A stretch of 59,059 bases of DNA from an uncultured Peptostreptococcaceae bacterium (GCA_949740445.1 CATJIF010000053.1:1-59059), one strand, 5' to 3'. Positions 43,279-51,554 are shown, counted from the stretch's first letter. Made by a program: numbers and translations. Notes: generated from the sequence alone by a model not told the origin.

Positions 43279-44310
43279 ATGAGAATTGCTATCATGGGAA
43301 CAGGCTCTCTGGGCACTATTTTAGGTGCTTACCTGACCAAGTCGGGTTATGATGTTATGTTGGTAGATGCTTACAGGGAACATGTGGATGCGCTTAATAG
43401 CAGCGGTGCACATATCGTAGGCACAGTTGATTTTGTCCAGCCGGTAAAGGCACGCGTGCCTGAAGATATGGAAGGAATTTATGATCTGGTCATTTATATG
43501 GCAAAACAGACATTTAATGAAACCGCAATTCCGCAGATTGCAGCCCATATAGATGAAAACAGTACCGTTTGTACATGCCAGAATGGAATACCGGAATATG
43601 CCGTAGCGAAAGTAATTGGAAAAGAACGCGTTGTAGGCGCTCCTGTAGGATGGGGAGCTACTTTCAAAGGACCAGGCTGTTCTGCGCTGACAACAGAGGA
43701 GCACGCGAATGTGTTTACCGTAGGTTCGTTAGAAGGTCCGGTAAATGACAGGGTGAAGATGGTACAGGAAGTGCTTTCTGCATTTTGTCTGGCAAACGTC
43801 ACAGATAACCTGATGGGAGTACGCTGGACCAAACTTATTATGAACGCTACCTACAGCGCATTAGGAACCTGCTTCGGATATACATTCGGTGAGGTTTCTG
43901 ACGATGACAAGGCTGTAAAACTTGCTTTGCGCATAGGCAAAGAGATTATTGATGTCTGTGCTGAACTGGGAATCACTTTGGAAGAATATGAAGGCTTTGA
44001 TTTTTATAAAGCGCACAAGAGAGGAAATGCAAAAACAAATTCAGAATCCATCCAGGTAATCAGAAATCTATGGAAAGGACATGAACCGGGTGAAGCGTCG
44101 ATGCTTCAGGATTTAAAAAGAGGCAAAAAATGTGAAGTACAACAGATATGCGGCGTAGTAGCAGCAGAAGGCAGGAACGTTGGAATCCCGACTCCGGTTA
44201 CAGATAAGTGCATTGAGGTAATCACAAAGATTCAGGATGGAGAATTGACATATTGTGCGGATAATATGAAATTCTTTGAGGAATATCTTGTCAATGTGGA
44301 AACATTATGA
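43279..44310 (+). CDS. Ketopantoate reductase-like (ApbA/PanE family) dehydrogenase
   Basis: 343 residues from MRIAIMGTGSLGTILGAYL (TAGGAG eight bases upstream), a Rossmann GxGxxG start for NADP. The C-terminal helical domain holds the family lysine and asparagine region (VRWTKLIMNATYSALG, K about 190). It ends with HEPGEASMLQDLKRGKKCEV, matching PanE substrate contacts. Given the cluster it may reduce a 2-oxo acid to the 2-hydroxy acid, or act on a 3-keto/hydroxy acid before BKACE, rather than make pantoate. It lies upstream of the dehydratase activator. Confidence 0.85.
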   Translation: MRIAIMGTGSLGTILGAYLTKSGYDVMLVDAYREHVDALNSSGAHIVGTVDFVQPVKARVPEDMEGIYDLVIYMAKQTFNETAIPQIAAHIDENSTVCTCQNGIPEYAVAKVIGKERVVGAPVGWGATFKGPGCSALTTEEHANVFTVGSLEGPVNDRVKMVQEVLSAFCLANVTDNLMGVRWTKLIMNATYSALGTCFGYTFGEVSDDDKAVKLALRIGKEIIDVCAELGITLEEYEGFDFYKAHKRGNAKTNSESIQVIRNLWKGHEPGEASMLQDLKRGKKCEVQQICGVVAAEGRNVGIPTPVTDKCIEVITKIQDGELTYCADNMKFFEEYLVNVETL

Positions 44311-44352
44311 TCGGGAACGTAAATATTGCAGTAAAAAATCGAGGTGCAGTAA

Positions 44353-45126
44353 ATGTATGTAGGCATTGATATCGGGTCTTCCTCATCCAAAGTAGCCGTA
44401 TTAAACGAGGAAAAAGAATTGATTGCTTTAGCAATTACTAATTTAGGTACTGGCACCAACGGGGTGGAAGTATCTTTAAAAGAAGCGTATGAGCAGGCTA
44501 AAATAAAACAATCCGATGTAAAATATACAGTTGTAACAGGGTATGGACGCATGACGTATGCCAGTGCCAATGCTCAGATTACAGAAATTACTTGTCACGC
44601 AAAAGGCGTTTCCTTTATGCAGTATGATGCAAAAACCATTATTGATATAGGCGGTCAGGATGCAAAAGTGATTAAAATTGATCCGGACGGACGGGTTGCC
44701 AATTTTGTTATGAATGAAAAATGCGCAGCTGGCACCGGAAGATTCCTTGAGGTCATGGCAAGGGTTCTCGGCTGTAAGCTTAAAGAGCTGTCCAATCTGG
44801 CCCAGGCTTCCGACAAGGATGTCCCCATAAGCAGTGTGTGCACTGTTTTCGCCGAAAGCGAGGTCATTTCATGCCTTTCCGCGGGAGAAAGCAGAAACAA
44901 TGTAGCCAGAGGTGCGCACAATGCTGTCGCACGCAGAGTCGCCGGTATGTATAACAGAGTGAGCGGTGAAGCTCCCGTTGTTATGACTGGCGGGGTTGCA
45001 TTAAACGACGATATGGTCCAAAGCCTTTCGAAGGAGCTTCATACACAAGTCGTTGCGCTGAAACATTGCCAGGGTGTTGGTGCTATCGGCGCCGCTGTGT
45101 TCGCGTATGAAAAATATCACAAATAA
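44353..45126 (+). CDS. Activator ATPase of 2-hydroxyacyl-CoA dehydratase (HgdC type)
   Basis: 257 residues of the BadF/BadG/HgdC family. The ASKHA ATPase phosphate loop is GIDIGSSSSK; DIGGQDAK (98-105) is the second phosphate motif. C124 (NEKCAAGTGRFLEVMA) and C163 (SSVCTVFAESE) should bridge one [4Fe-4S] cluster between two subunits, as C127/C166 do in the Acidaminococcus protein. It delivers an energised electron to the dehydratase at 36117-38466, although it lies in the other transcription unit. Confidence 0.95.
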   Translation: MYVGIDIGSSSSKVAVLNEEKELIALAITNLGTGTNGVEVSLKEAYEQAKIKQSDVKYTVVTGYGRMTYASANAQITEITCHAKGVSFMQYDAKTIIDIGGQDAKVIKIDPDGRVANFVMNEKCAAGTGRFLEVMARVLGCKLKELSNLAQASDKDVPISSVCTVFAESEVISCLSAGESRNNVARGAHNAVARRVAGMYNRVSGEAPVVMTGGVALNDDMVQSLSKELHTQVVALKHCQGVGAIGAAVFAYEKYHK

Positions 45127-45148
45127 AATTCAGGAGGTACAATGAATT

Positions 45149-45538
45149 ATGGGAGTCTATGTAGCAAGATATCATAAATCACCTTGTGTGGAAACACCAT
45201 TACCAGAGAGGCGACTGATGCACTGTCTGATTTCGCAGAGATTAGATCCGGCGAATCACGATATTGCCCTGGGTATGACCGAAATGACGCCGGGATGCCA
45301 TTCAGATGTCAGAGGTCACGCGGAGGGAGAACTGTTCTTCTGTGTCAACGGCAAGGGCACTGTTGTTGTTGAAGGTGAAAGAATCGTTCTTGAAAAATAC
45401 GATGCAGTTTATGTTCCGCCCAACACGGTTCACACGCTGGAAGCAGACCAGGGAGTCAACTTCGACCTCGCCTGGATACTTACCCCTCCTTTTGGCGGAG
45501 ATATGATGGTTTACGACTGGGCTGCTGAGTCCAACTAA
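45149..45538 (+). CDS. Cupin domain protein
   Basis: 129 residues, AGGAGG upstream with 11-base spacing. Cupin motif 1 is PGCHSDVRGHAEGELFFCVNGKG (metal ligands His, His, Glu in the core HSDVRGHAEGE) and motif 2 is VPPNTVHTLEADQ (His). A small metal-binding barrel, possibly an isomerase or a sensor of the pathway intermediate. It is the last gene of the TRAP-side unit, before a terminator. Confidence 0.83.
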   Translation: MGVYVARYHKSPCVETPLPERRLMHCLISQRLDPANHDIALGMTEMTPGCHSDVRGHAEGELFFCVNGKGTVVVEGERIVLEKYDAVYVPPNTVHTLEADQGVNFDLAWILTPPFGGDMMVYDWAAESN

Positions 45539-45614
45539 TAAACGTTCGTTTGACGTAAGAACCTGTTTTAATCTGAAGCTTGGAAAAATGCCCGCAATAC
45601 GACTCAAAAACCGC

Positions 45615-45647
45615 AAAAGGCGGATAACCGTTTGGCTATCCGCTTTT
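45615..45647. terminator. Bidirectional terminator
   Basis: AAAAGGCGGATA and TATCCGCTTTTT form a stem with one bulge. It ends the cupin side rightward (CTTTTTGC) and the BKACE gene leftward (CCTTTTGCGG). Confidence 0.75.
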
Positions 45648-45692
45648 TGCTGCAATATGTTCTAACTTCAGAGGAGACTTTGATTGGTGTTT

Positions 45693-46685
45693 TTAATACT
45701 GCCTGGGCGCGCCAAGTCCCAGCATTTCACGCGCCTGTGCCGGGGTTGCTACTGGGCGCCCCAGCTCGTTTGCAATTCTGACAGCCCTCTCGACTAATTG
45801 TGCATTCGATGTAACAGGCTGGTGCGGAGCGTAATATACCACATCCTCTAATCCCACTCGTATATGGTTGCCCATAATGATTGCCTGTGTCATCATCGCC
45901 GTATGCGCACCGCCAATGCTTATTGCTGAGAAAACAGCATCTGTAGGAAGCATCTGCATTGCAAGAGACATTGCCTGATAATTAGGGAATACGCCATTTC
46001 CGCCAAACAGCATCATACACCAGTGAGGACCCTTGACAACGCCCTTATCAATCAGGCCTCTTAATCTCTTGATATCGGTTAAGTTATACATTTCCCATTC
46101 CGGTTTCACATCGTATTTTTCGAATTCCTTCAGGAGTTCAACGACGTCTTCATCGTTATTTATCAAATCAAAATGCTTCAGGTACGCTTCCCTTTCGCCG
46201 CCCATTTCTTTTGTTCTCGCTCCAAGGCTCATCCTCTGCGACGTAGCTGTAAGGTCTATGGATGCCACTTCCGGCCTGGCTCCTACAGATACATGGAGGA
46301 GCTCAGATGTTGTTCTGTTCTCCGTATCAATCAACCTTCCGCCTATACAAGTATTATTGATGATAATATCAGGGCACTTTTCACGAATCATGCGGTTTAC
46401 TTCGAGGTATTCTTCTGTCTTCTTTGTGTCGAGGGCAGGATTTTCCGGCTGTCTTCTGTGAACATGCACTAAGGAAGCTCCGGCATTATATGCATCATAT
46501 GTGGACTGCGCCTGCTCCTCAGGTGTTTCCGGCAAATTAGGGTTGGCTTCTTTCCCATGCTGGCCTCCGGTAATCGAGCAGGTAATAATCAACGGTGACA
46601 TTTTTGTCAAGCCATATTTTTTTACCTGATCAGAATATGTCATCAATTCACGGTAATCTCCAATTAAATAATTTGACAATCCCAT
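45693..46685 (-). CDS. Beta-keto acid cleavage enzyme (BKACE, DUF849)
   Basis: 330 residues, AAAGGAGAAC upstream. A TIM barrel of the Kce/BKACE family: SITGGQHGKEANPNLPETPEE near 37, the zinc motif ASLVHVHRRQPE (His, His), then INNTCIGG, and HIRVGLEDVVYY near the end with its conserved Glu. BKACE enzymes react a 3-keto acid with acetyl-CoA to give acetoacetate and the CoA ester of the rest. That would supply an acyl-CoA to the dehydratase without a CoA-transferase. It has its own sigma-54 promoter. The acyl side chain is unknown. Confidence 0.9.
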   Translation of the reverse strand: MGLSNYLIGDYRELMTYSDQVKKYGLTKMSPLIITCSITGGQHGKEANPNLPETPEEQAQSTYDAYNAGASLVHVHRRQPENPALDTKKTEEYLEVNRMIREKCPDIIINNTCIGGRLIDTENRTTSELLHVSVGARPEVASIDLTATSQRMSLGARTKEMGGEREAYLKHFDLINNDEDVVELLKEFEKYDVKPEWEMYNLTDIKRLRGLIDKGVVKGPHWCMMLFGGNGVFPNYQAMSLAMQMLPTDAVFSAISIGGAHTAMMTQAIIMGNHIRVGLEDVVYYAPHQPVTSNAQLVERAVRIANELGRPVATPAQAREMLGLGAPRQY

Positions 46686-46748
46686 TTTTATGTTCTCCTT
46701 TCATTCCAACGCGATCCATGCGTTAATACATTGGATACAATAGGTTTA

Positions 46749-46765
46749 AGCAAGAACAATGCCAA
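46749..46765 (-). promoter_or_regulatory. Sigma-54 promoter for the BKACE gene
   Basis: Minus strand TTGGCATTGTTCTTGCT: GG (46763-46762), ten bases, GC (46751-46750). It lies about 65 bases upstream of the BKACE start and right behind the terminator of the regulator gene. Confidence 0.8.
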
Positions 46766-46770
46766 AATAA

Positions 46771-46791
46771 AAGGCTGATAAAATCAGCCTT
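46771..46791 (-). terminator. Terminator of the enhancer-binding regulator gene
   Basis: AAGGCTGAT (46771-46779) and ATCAGCCTT (46783-46791) pair perfectly around three bases. On the minus strand TTATTTTGG follows, which runs straight into the -24 element of the BKACE promoter. Confidence 0.75.
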
Positions 46792-46852
46792 GTAAGGAAT
46801 TTTTCCGTTTATCATGTAGCAAAAAACCGTCAAATTATGTAGTCATATAACT

Positions 46853-48280
46853 TCAAGTTAAATTGTATTTTCTTATCTTTTCATATAAAACACTTCTATC
46901 TACCTTAAGCATCTTGGCGGCCGTACTTTTGTTTCCTTTTGCTTTCATCAACGCTTTTTTTATTTCCGTCGCTTCCGCATACTCCCTCGCCTCGCTCAGA
47001 GAATCGAATTCCAGTATTCCCTCCCCTGCATCGCCAAAAATCTCAGTGTCTGTCGCTTTTGCCAAGATTTTATCTTCAACCTCGGAGAACTGTTCCCTCT
47101 CCAATACTCCTGCTCCGACAATAAAGCACGCTCTCTCAATTATGTGCTTCAATTCCCTTGCGTTGCCGGGCCAATCATAGCTTTTGAGCAGAGTGAGGGC
47201 ATCTTTGCTGATTCCGACGATGCTCAAGCCATTCTCCCTGTTTGTACTGGTAATAAAATGATGAATCAGCGGTTCAATGTCCTCTCTGCGCTCTCTTAAA
47301 GGCGGAATGGTTATCTCTATCGCATTGATTCTGTAATATAAGTCCTGACGGAATTTCTGCTGTTTGATAAGCTCTTCTATATTTCGATTTGTGGTACATA
47401 TGATGCGCGCATTAAAAGGCGTAGGGGACAAGCCTCCAACCTTTTCAAACTCACTCTCCTGTATGGCTCGAAGCAATTTGGACTGAAGGCCAAAAGGCAT
47501 ATCTCCGATTTCATCCAGGAGCACCGTTCCGTTGTCCGCATATTCCAGCCTTCCGATTTTTCCCTTTGCAAGTGCTCCCGAAAAAGCTCCCGGCTCGTAT
47601 CCGAACAGCTCCGACTCCAGCAGCTCGTTTGGTATGGCGGCACAATTGATTTTAACATAGGGTTTGTTGGCGCGGTCGCTGAAATGATGAATCGCATTTG
47701 CAAACACCTCTTTGCCGCATCCCGTTTCTCCCATAATCAGAACCGGCAGGGGAAACGAGGCGCACTGACTTATAATCTTTCTCAGCTGTATTATCTGCTC
47801 CGATTTGCCGATGATATAGTCAGACAGCTTCTCTTCTTTTAAAATCAGTGTATCCGACCTCTGCGTTACCTTGGTCACCTCTTCGGCCAGTTTAAGGACA
47901 TGCTCGATTCCCTGTGGGAAAATACACTCCGACAGAGCTCCGATCAGCCTGTGGCAATCGTCATAAATGGGTGCCCGGTTGCATATCACTGGTACAATTT
48001 CATGCGTATTTCTATTGATAAAATTAAAGACATATCCGAGTTCAGGAGTCTCTGTTTTTAAAATGATATGCATTCTTGTTCCCGGGATAACATCCTCGAC
48101 ATATCTGCCTTCCATGGCTTCTCCTTCAGGGATTCCCAGGTATTCGTAATGGAACGGGCTGGCATATAATATTATGCCGTTCTCGTCAACTATAATCTTT
48201 GCTCCAAACAATGAATTGAATGTAAATTTAACTGTATTGCTCAACTTTTCCTGCAATTCTTTTTTATTCACAACAATCAC
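46853..48280 (-). CDS. Sigma-54-dependent transcriptional activator with PAS domain
   Basis: 475 residues. An N-terminal PAS domain (about 15-120; IIVDENGIILYASPFHYEYLG) probably senses a pathway metabolite. The AAA+ domain has Walker A GETGCGKE (184-191), the sigma-54 contact loop GAFSGA (231-236) and Walker B VLLDEIGD (253-260). A Fis-type helix-turn-helix ends the protein (NKSTAAKMLKVDRSVLYEKI). It is of the NtrC/PrdR-like family that controls amino acid or organic acid fermentation in Clostridia. Four -24/-12 promoters surround it, so it is the obvious local activator. Confidence 0.95.
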   Translation of the reverse strand: MIVVNKKELQEKLSNTVKFTFNSLFGAKIIVDENGIILYASPFHYEYLGIPEGEAMEGRYVEDVIPGTRMHIILKTETPELGYVFNFINRNTHEIVPVICNRAPIYDDCHRLIGALSECIFPQGIEHVLKLAEEVTKVTQRSDTLILKEEKLSDYIIGKSEQIIQLRKIISQCASFPLPVLIMGETGCGKEVFANAIHHFSDRANKPYVKINCAAIPNELLESELFGYEPGAFSGALAKGKIGRLEYADNGTVLLDEIGDMPFGLQSKLLRAIQESEFEKVGGLSPTPFNARIICTTNRNIEELIKQQKFRQDLYYRINAIEITIPPLRERREDIEPLIHHFITSTNRENGLSIVGISKDALTLLKSYDWPGNARELKHIIERACFIVGAGVLEREQFSEVEDKILAKATDTEIFGDAGEGILEFDSLSEAREYAEATEIKKALMKAKGNKSTAAKMLKVDRSVLYEKIRKYNLT

Positions 48281-48629
48281 CTCAACTTCTTTCGATATCG
48301 CTTATCATTTTATGATGTGAGTGTCAAAAGCCTCTTGATCAGATGACTTTGGTATATGCATTGGTGCTTATCTGCATTTTCATTATACTACAAAACCGAA
48401 ACTCAGGCCAATAACCAGTATATATTTCCAGTGTCTTTTTATTTCCTATTTCTGTTGTAAAAATCCTACACTTTCAGCGCTGCCACAGCTTATTTTACAG
48501 AATCCGCTCTCCGAAACCCGCATTTTCCGAATCTTCCCGTCGTTCTCTTTTTTTAGCGATTTGGCATGATTATTGCTTAATTATTTGCATATGCACACGA
48601 AAGCTATGCATCAGAAAAAGGAGGACATT
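48281..48629 (+). other. Upstream region of the acyl-CoA dehydrogenase gene
   Basis: 349 bases between the divergent regulator and dehydrogenase genes. No gene is seen. The right end holds the sigma-54 promoter at 48561-48577; the remainder is the expected place for activator binding sites and the regulator's own promoter, but I see no repeat clear enough to call. Confidence 0.45.
48561..48577 (+). promoter_or_regulatory. Sigma-54 promoter for acyl-CoA dehydrogenase-Etf
   Basis: TTGGCATGATTATTGCT: GG at 48563-48564, ten bases, GC at 48575-48576. Transcription would start near 48588, about 42 bases before the ATG. Confidence 0.82.
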
Positions 48630-49772
48630 ATGAATTTTGAATTAACACAGGAACAGTTACAGCTTCAGCAGGTCGCCCGTGAGTTTGCTCAGAACAAACT
48701 TCTGCCGGGCGTGATAGAAAGAGACGAAACTTCGGTTTTTCCTGTCGACCTTTTTAAAGAATTCGGTAAAACAGGCGCATATGGACTGCCCTTTCCCGAA
48801 GAATTCGGCGGCGCGGGCGGCAGCTACATGGACTATGTGCTTGCTGTTGAAGAAGTTTCCAAGGTGGACGGTGCGTTCGGCATTTCCTATTCGGTAGATA
48901 CATCGCTGTACGGGGGCAGCATTATGAACTCCTCCGCACCGGATGCCATCAAGAAAAAATTCTTAGCACCGATCACTTACGGAGAAAAAATCGGCTCTTT
49001 CGGCCTTACGGAACACAGCGCTGGTTCTGATGCTGCAGGTCAGACTACTGTCGCTGTTAAAAAAGGTGACAAGTACGTAATCAATGGTGCAAAATGCTTT
49101 AATACCAACGGCCCTCTCGCGGATTTTACCGTTATCTATTCTCTAACAGATCCTGCTTTAGGAACCAAAGGAATGTGTGCATTTGTGGTGGAAAAAGGCA
49201 CCCCAGGTTTTACGGTCGGAAAGATCGAAAATAAAATGGGCATCCGTACAGCACAGGTTTCGGAGCTTCACCTTGAAAACGTTGAGGTCCCGGAAGAACA
49301 AATGATTGCCAAGCCGGGAGAAGGCTTCAAGCTTGCCATGAAAACTCTGGACGGCGGCAGAATCGGCGTGGCTGCGCAGGGGCTTGGCATCGCAGAAGGT
49401 GCTTTTGAAATTGCCCGTACGTATATGATGCAAAGAGAACAGTTTGGAAAGCCGATTGCAAAGCAGCAGTATCTGGCATTCAAAATGGCAGAGCTCCAGA
49501 CGAAGATCGAATCTGCCCGGATGATGGTTTACAGAGCAGCCTGGATGAAGGATAATGGAAAGCCCTATACAGTTCCTGCTGCCATGGCCAAGATGACCTG
49601 TACCAACGTTGCAATGGAAGTCACGACGGAAGCCGTACAGATGCTTGGCGGAAACGGATACATGAAGGAATACCATGTGGAACGGATGATGCGCGACGCC
49701 AAAATCACCCAGATTTACGAAGGGACGAACGAGATTCAGAAATTAGTCATCAGCGGCCAGTTGTTCCGCTAA
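48630..49772 (+). CDS. Acyl-CoA dehydrogenase (short-chain type)
   Basis: 380 residues from MNFELTQEQLQLQQVAREFA (AAAAAGGAGG upstream), the length of butyryl-CoA dehydrogenases. FAD/substrate motifs are FGLTEHSAGSDAAGQTT and QREQFGKPIAKQQ. The catalytic base is Glu364 in IYEGTNEIQ near the C-terminus. With EtfBA next, it probably runs as an enoyl-CoA reductase that removes the double bond made by the 2-hydroxyacyl-CoA dehydratase. That would be similar to acryloyl-CoA or cinnamoyl-CoA type reductases of amino acid fermenters. Confidence 0.93.
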   Translation: MNFELTQEQLQLQQVAREFAQNKLLPGVIERDETSVFPVDLFKEFGKTGAYGLPFPEEFGGAGGSYMDYVLAVEEVSKVDGAFGISYSVDTSLYGGSIMNSSAPDAIKKKFLAPITYGEKIGSFGLTEHSAGSDAAGQTTVAVKKGDKYVINGAKCFNTNGPLADFTVIYSLTDPALGTKGMCAFVVEKGTPGFTVGKIENKMGIRTAQVSELHLENVEVPEEQMIAKPGEGFKLAMKTLDGGRIGVAAQGLGIAEGAFEIARTYMMQREQFGKPIAKQQYLAFKMAELQTKIESARMMVYRAAWMKDNGKPYTVPAAMAKMTCTNVAMEVTTEAVQMLGGNGYMKEYHVERMMRDAKITQIYEGTNEIQKLVISGQLFR

Positions 49773-49783
49773 TGTTCGACTTT

Positions 49784-49825
49784 GTAAAAAGTTACTGGTA
49801 GACTCCTCCTCCGGTAACTTTTTAC
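49784..49825 (+). terminator. Hairpin between acyl-CoA dehydrogenase and etfB
   Basis: GTAAAAAGTTAC (49784-49795) pairs perfectly with GTAACTTTTTAC (49814-49825). ACGTATTTTT follows. It could partly end transcription, giving less Etf than dehydrogenase. Confidence 0.6.
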
Positions 49826-49850
49826 ACGTATTTTTCCAGGGAGCTGTCCG

Positions 49851-50630
49851 ATGAATATTATCGTTTGCATGAAACAGGTATACGACCTCAAAGATTTAAA
49901 ACTAAAAGCCGGAGAAGAATTTACTCCTCAGGGTCTTGACAGGCGAGTAAACCCGTTTGATGTCTTTGCCCTTGAGGCGGCCCTGACTGTCAAGGATCAA
50001 AACCCGCAGACAAAAGTGATTGTCCTTTCTATGGGGGCAGAGCACACAGAAAAGTGCCTGATAGAAGGTCTTTCTATGGGGGCAGACAAAGCATATCGTT
50101 TAAATAGCAGTGGGTTTCTCGATACGGTTGCCACCTCCCGCCGTTTAGCACAGGCCATACATAAAATCGAGAAAGCAGAAGGCATGGCCGATATTATCAT
50201 TACCGGCATTCAGTCTACGGACAGCGGCAACGGCATCGTTGCCTGCATGCTTTCCCGAATCCTGTCCAGAACGCTGGTATCTTCGGCTGCTGAAATCAGC
50301 CTTACCGGAAATCCTTCTAAATTAGAGATCGTAAAAAGATGTCCGGATGGTTTTGAGAAAACGGAGCACGATTTTCCTTTAATCATTTCTGCAACTAAAC
50401 TCAATCACGAAGTTCGCTATCCTTCCTTTCCGAGGATACGACAGGCCAATCAGGCTAAAATCAACATTATAGAACCGTCCCCGTCGAAAAAAGCAATGTC
50501 GTCTACAGAACTGATACGAATTGCCAAACCGGGACGGCGGAGCAGAAATGTAATTGTAAACGACGACGTACAGGCAGGTACGCAAATCTTACTGCGCATG
50601 CTGCAGGAGGATAACATCTTTACGAGGTAG
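49851..50630 (+). CDS. etfB: Electron transfer flavoprotein, beta subunit
   Basis: 259 residues with the EtfB start MNIIVCMKQVYDLKDLKL and family parts RRVNPFDVFALEAAL, VLSMGAEHTEKCLIEGLSMGAD (core SMGADKAY) and ITGIQSTDSGNGIV. It forms a dimer with EtfA (four bases downstream) and passes electrons between an NADH or ferredoxin donor and the acyl-CoA dehydrogenase. Whether it bifurcates electrons cannot be settled by eye. Confidence 0.93.
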   Translation: MNIIVCMKQVYDLKDLKLKAGEEFTPQGLDRRVNPFDVFALEAALTVKDQNPQTKVIVLSMGAEHTEKCLIEGLSMGADKAYRLNSSGFLDTVATSRRLAQAIHKIEKAEGMADIIITGIQSTDSGNGIVACMLSRILSRTLVSSAAEISLTGNPSKLEIVKRCPDGFEKTEHDFPLIISATKLNHEVRYPSFPRIRQANQAKINIIEPSPSKKAMSSTELIRIAKPGRRSRNVIVNDDVQAGTQILLRMLQEDNIFTR

Positions 50631-50634
50631 TGTC

Positions 50635-51447
50635 ATGGATATCTGGGTTTATGCCGAAAAAAACAGGGATGGCAGCCTGACAAGGGAAGCTGCCAGGCTT
50701 TGGGAGTTTGCTGAATCATTGCGCCGGGACAGGAATGGATTGCTGACCGATATCGGCGATTTATCCGCTGAAGACATCCTCGATTCTGCAAAAAAGAAGC
50801 CTCCTGAAGTCATTTTATTTGCATCTGGAGAAAAAACAAAATCTCTTGCCGCCATTCTGGCCGTAGAACTCGATGCCGGCGTGTCTGCCGATTGCTTTGG
50901 AATCCAATGCACAGACAAAAAGATCCGCCTCCATTGGATACGCCCTGTTTACGATAACAGCCTGCTTGCCGAAACAGTGTGCACAAAAAATACACATATC
51001 GCCCTCATGCGCATTGCTGCTCGCGATCCTTCTCTGACATGGCACGAAACCATACCCATCGACGAGGCCGAGATCCTGGTCTGCGTGGGGCGCGGATGCG
51101 GAAACGGCCCGGGAATGGCCCTTGCAAAAGAACTGGCGAAAACGATAGGCGCCGCCGTAGGTGCTACCCGTGCTGTTACCGACGCGGGCTGGCTGCCCCT
51201 GTCGAAGCAGATCGGGCAGACGGGCAAATACGTCCGCCCCCGCGTTTATATAGGCATAGGCGTTGCGGGGGCCATACAGCATCTTGCCGGCATGCGCAAT
51301 TCCGATATCATCATAGCCATTAACAGAGACTCCAGAGCACCGATCTTTGAATACGCGGATTACGGAATCGTCGGTGACCTGTACACGGTTCTTCCGATTA
51401 TGATTGAAGATTTTGCGTCTATATCCGTACATAAAAATAAAATTTAA
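50635..51447 (+). CDS. etfA: Electron transfer flavoprotein, alpha subunit (short)
   Basis: 270 residues; usual EtfA proteins have about 310-400. The C-terminal FAD domain is intact: CVGRGCGNGPGMALAKELA, VGATRAVTDAGWLPLSKQIGQTGK (core TDAGWLP) and IGVAGAIQHLAGMRNSDII, followed by APIFEYADYGIVGDL. The shortness comes from a compact N-terminal domain. Variants of this size occur beside dedicated acyl-CoA dehydrogenases. Two hairpins follow. Confidence 0.92.
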   Translation: MDIWVYAEKNRDGSLTREAARLWEFAESLRRDRNGLLTDIGDLSAEDILDSAKKKPPEVILFASGEKTKSLAAILAVELDAGVSADCFGIQCTDKKIRLHWIRPVYDNSLLAETVCTKNTHIALMRIAARDPSLTWHETIPIDEAEILVCVGRGCGNGPGMALAKELAKTIGAAVGATRAVTDAGWLPLSKQIGQTGKYVRPRVYIGIGVAGAIQHLAGMRNSDIIIAINRDSRAPIFEYADYGIVGDLYTVLPIMIEDFASISVHKNKI

Positions 51448-51453
51448 AACCAG

Positions 51454-51519
51454 CCACGCATCCAGCGCGTGGTTTTCTGATACGCAAAAGAGGCTGTCCC
51501 ATTATCTGGGACAGCCTCT
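51454..51519. terminator. Terminators between etfA and ilvD
   Basis: CCACGC (51454-51459) with GCGTGG (51467-51472) and TTTT ends etfA. A second, 12-base stem AGAGGCTGTCCC (51489-51500) with GGGACAGCCTCT (51508-51519) has TTTTGCG on the minus strand and ends the ilv operon. Confidence 0.8.
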
Positions 51520-51554
51520 GCCTCATTTCAGAATTTATTACATCTTACTGCCGC

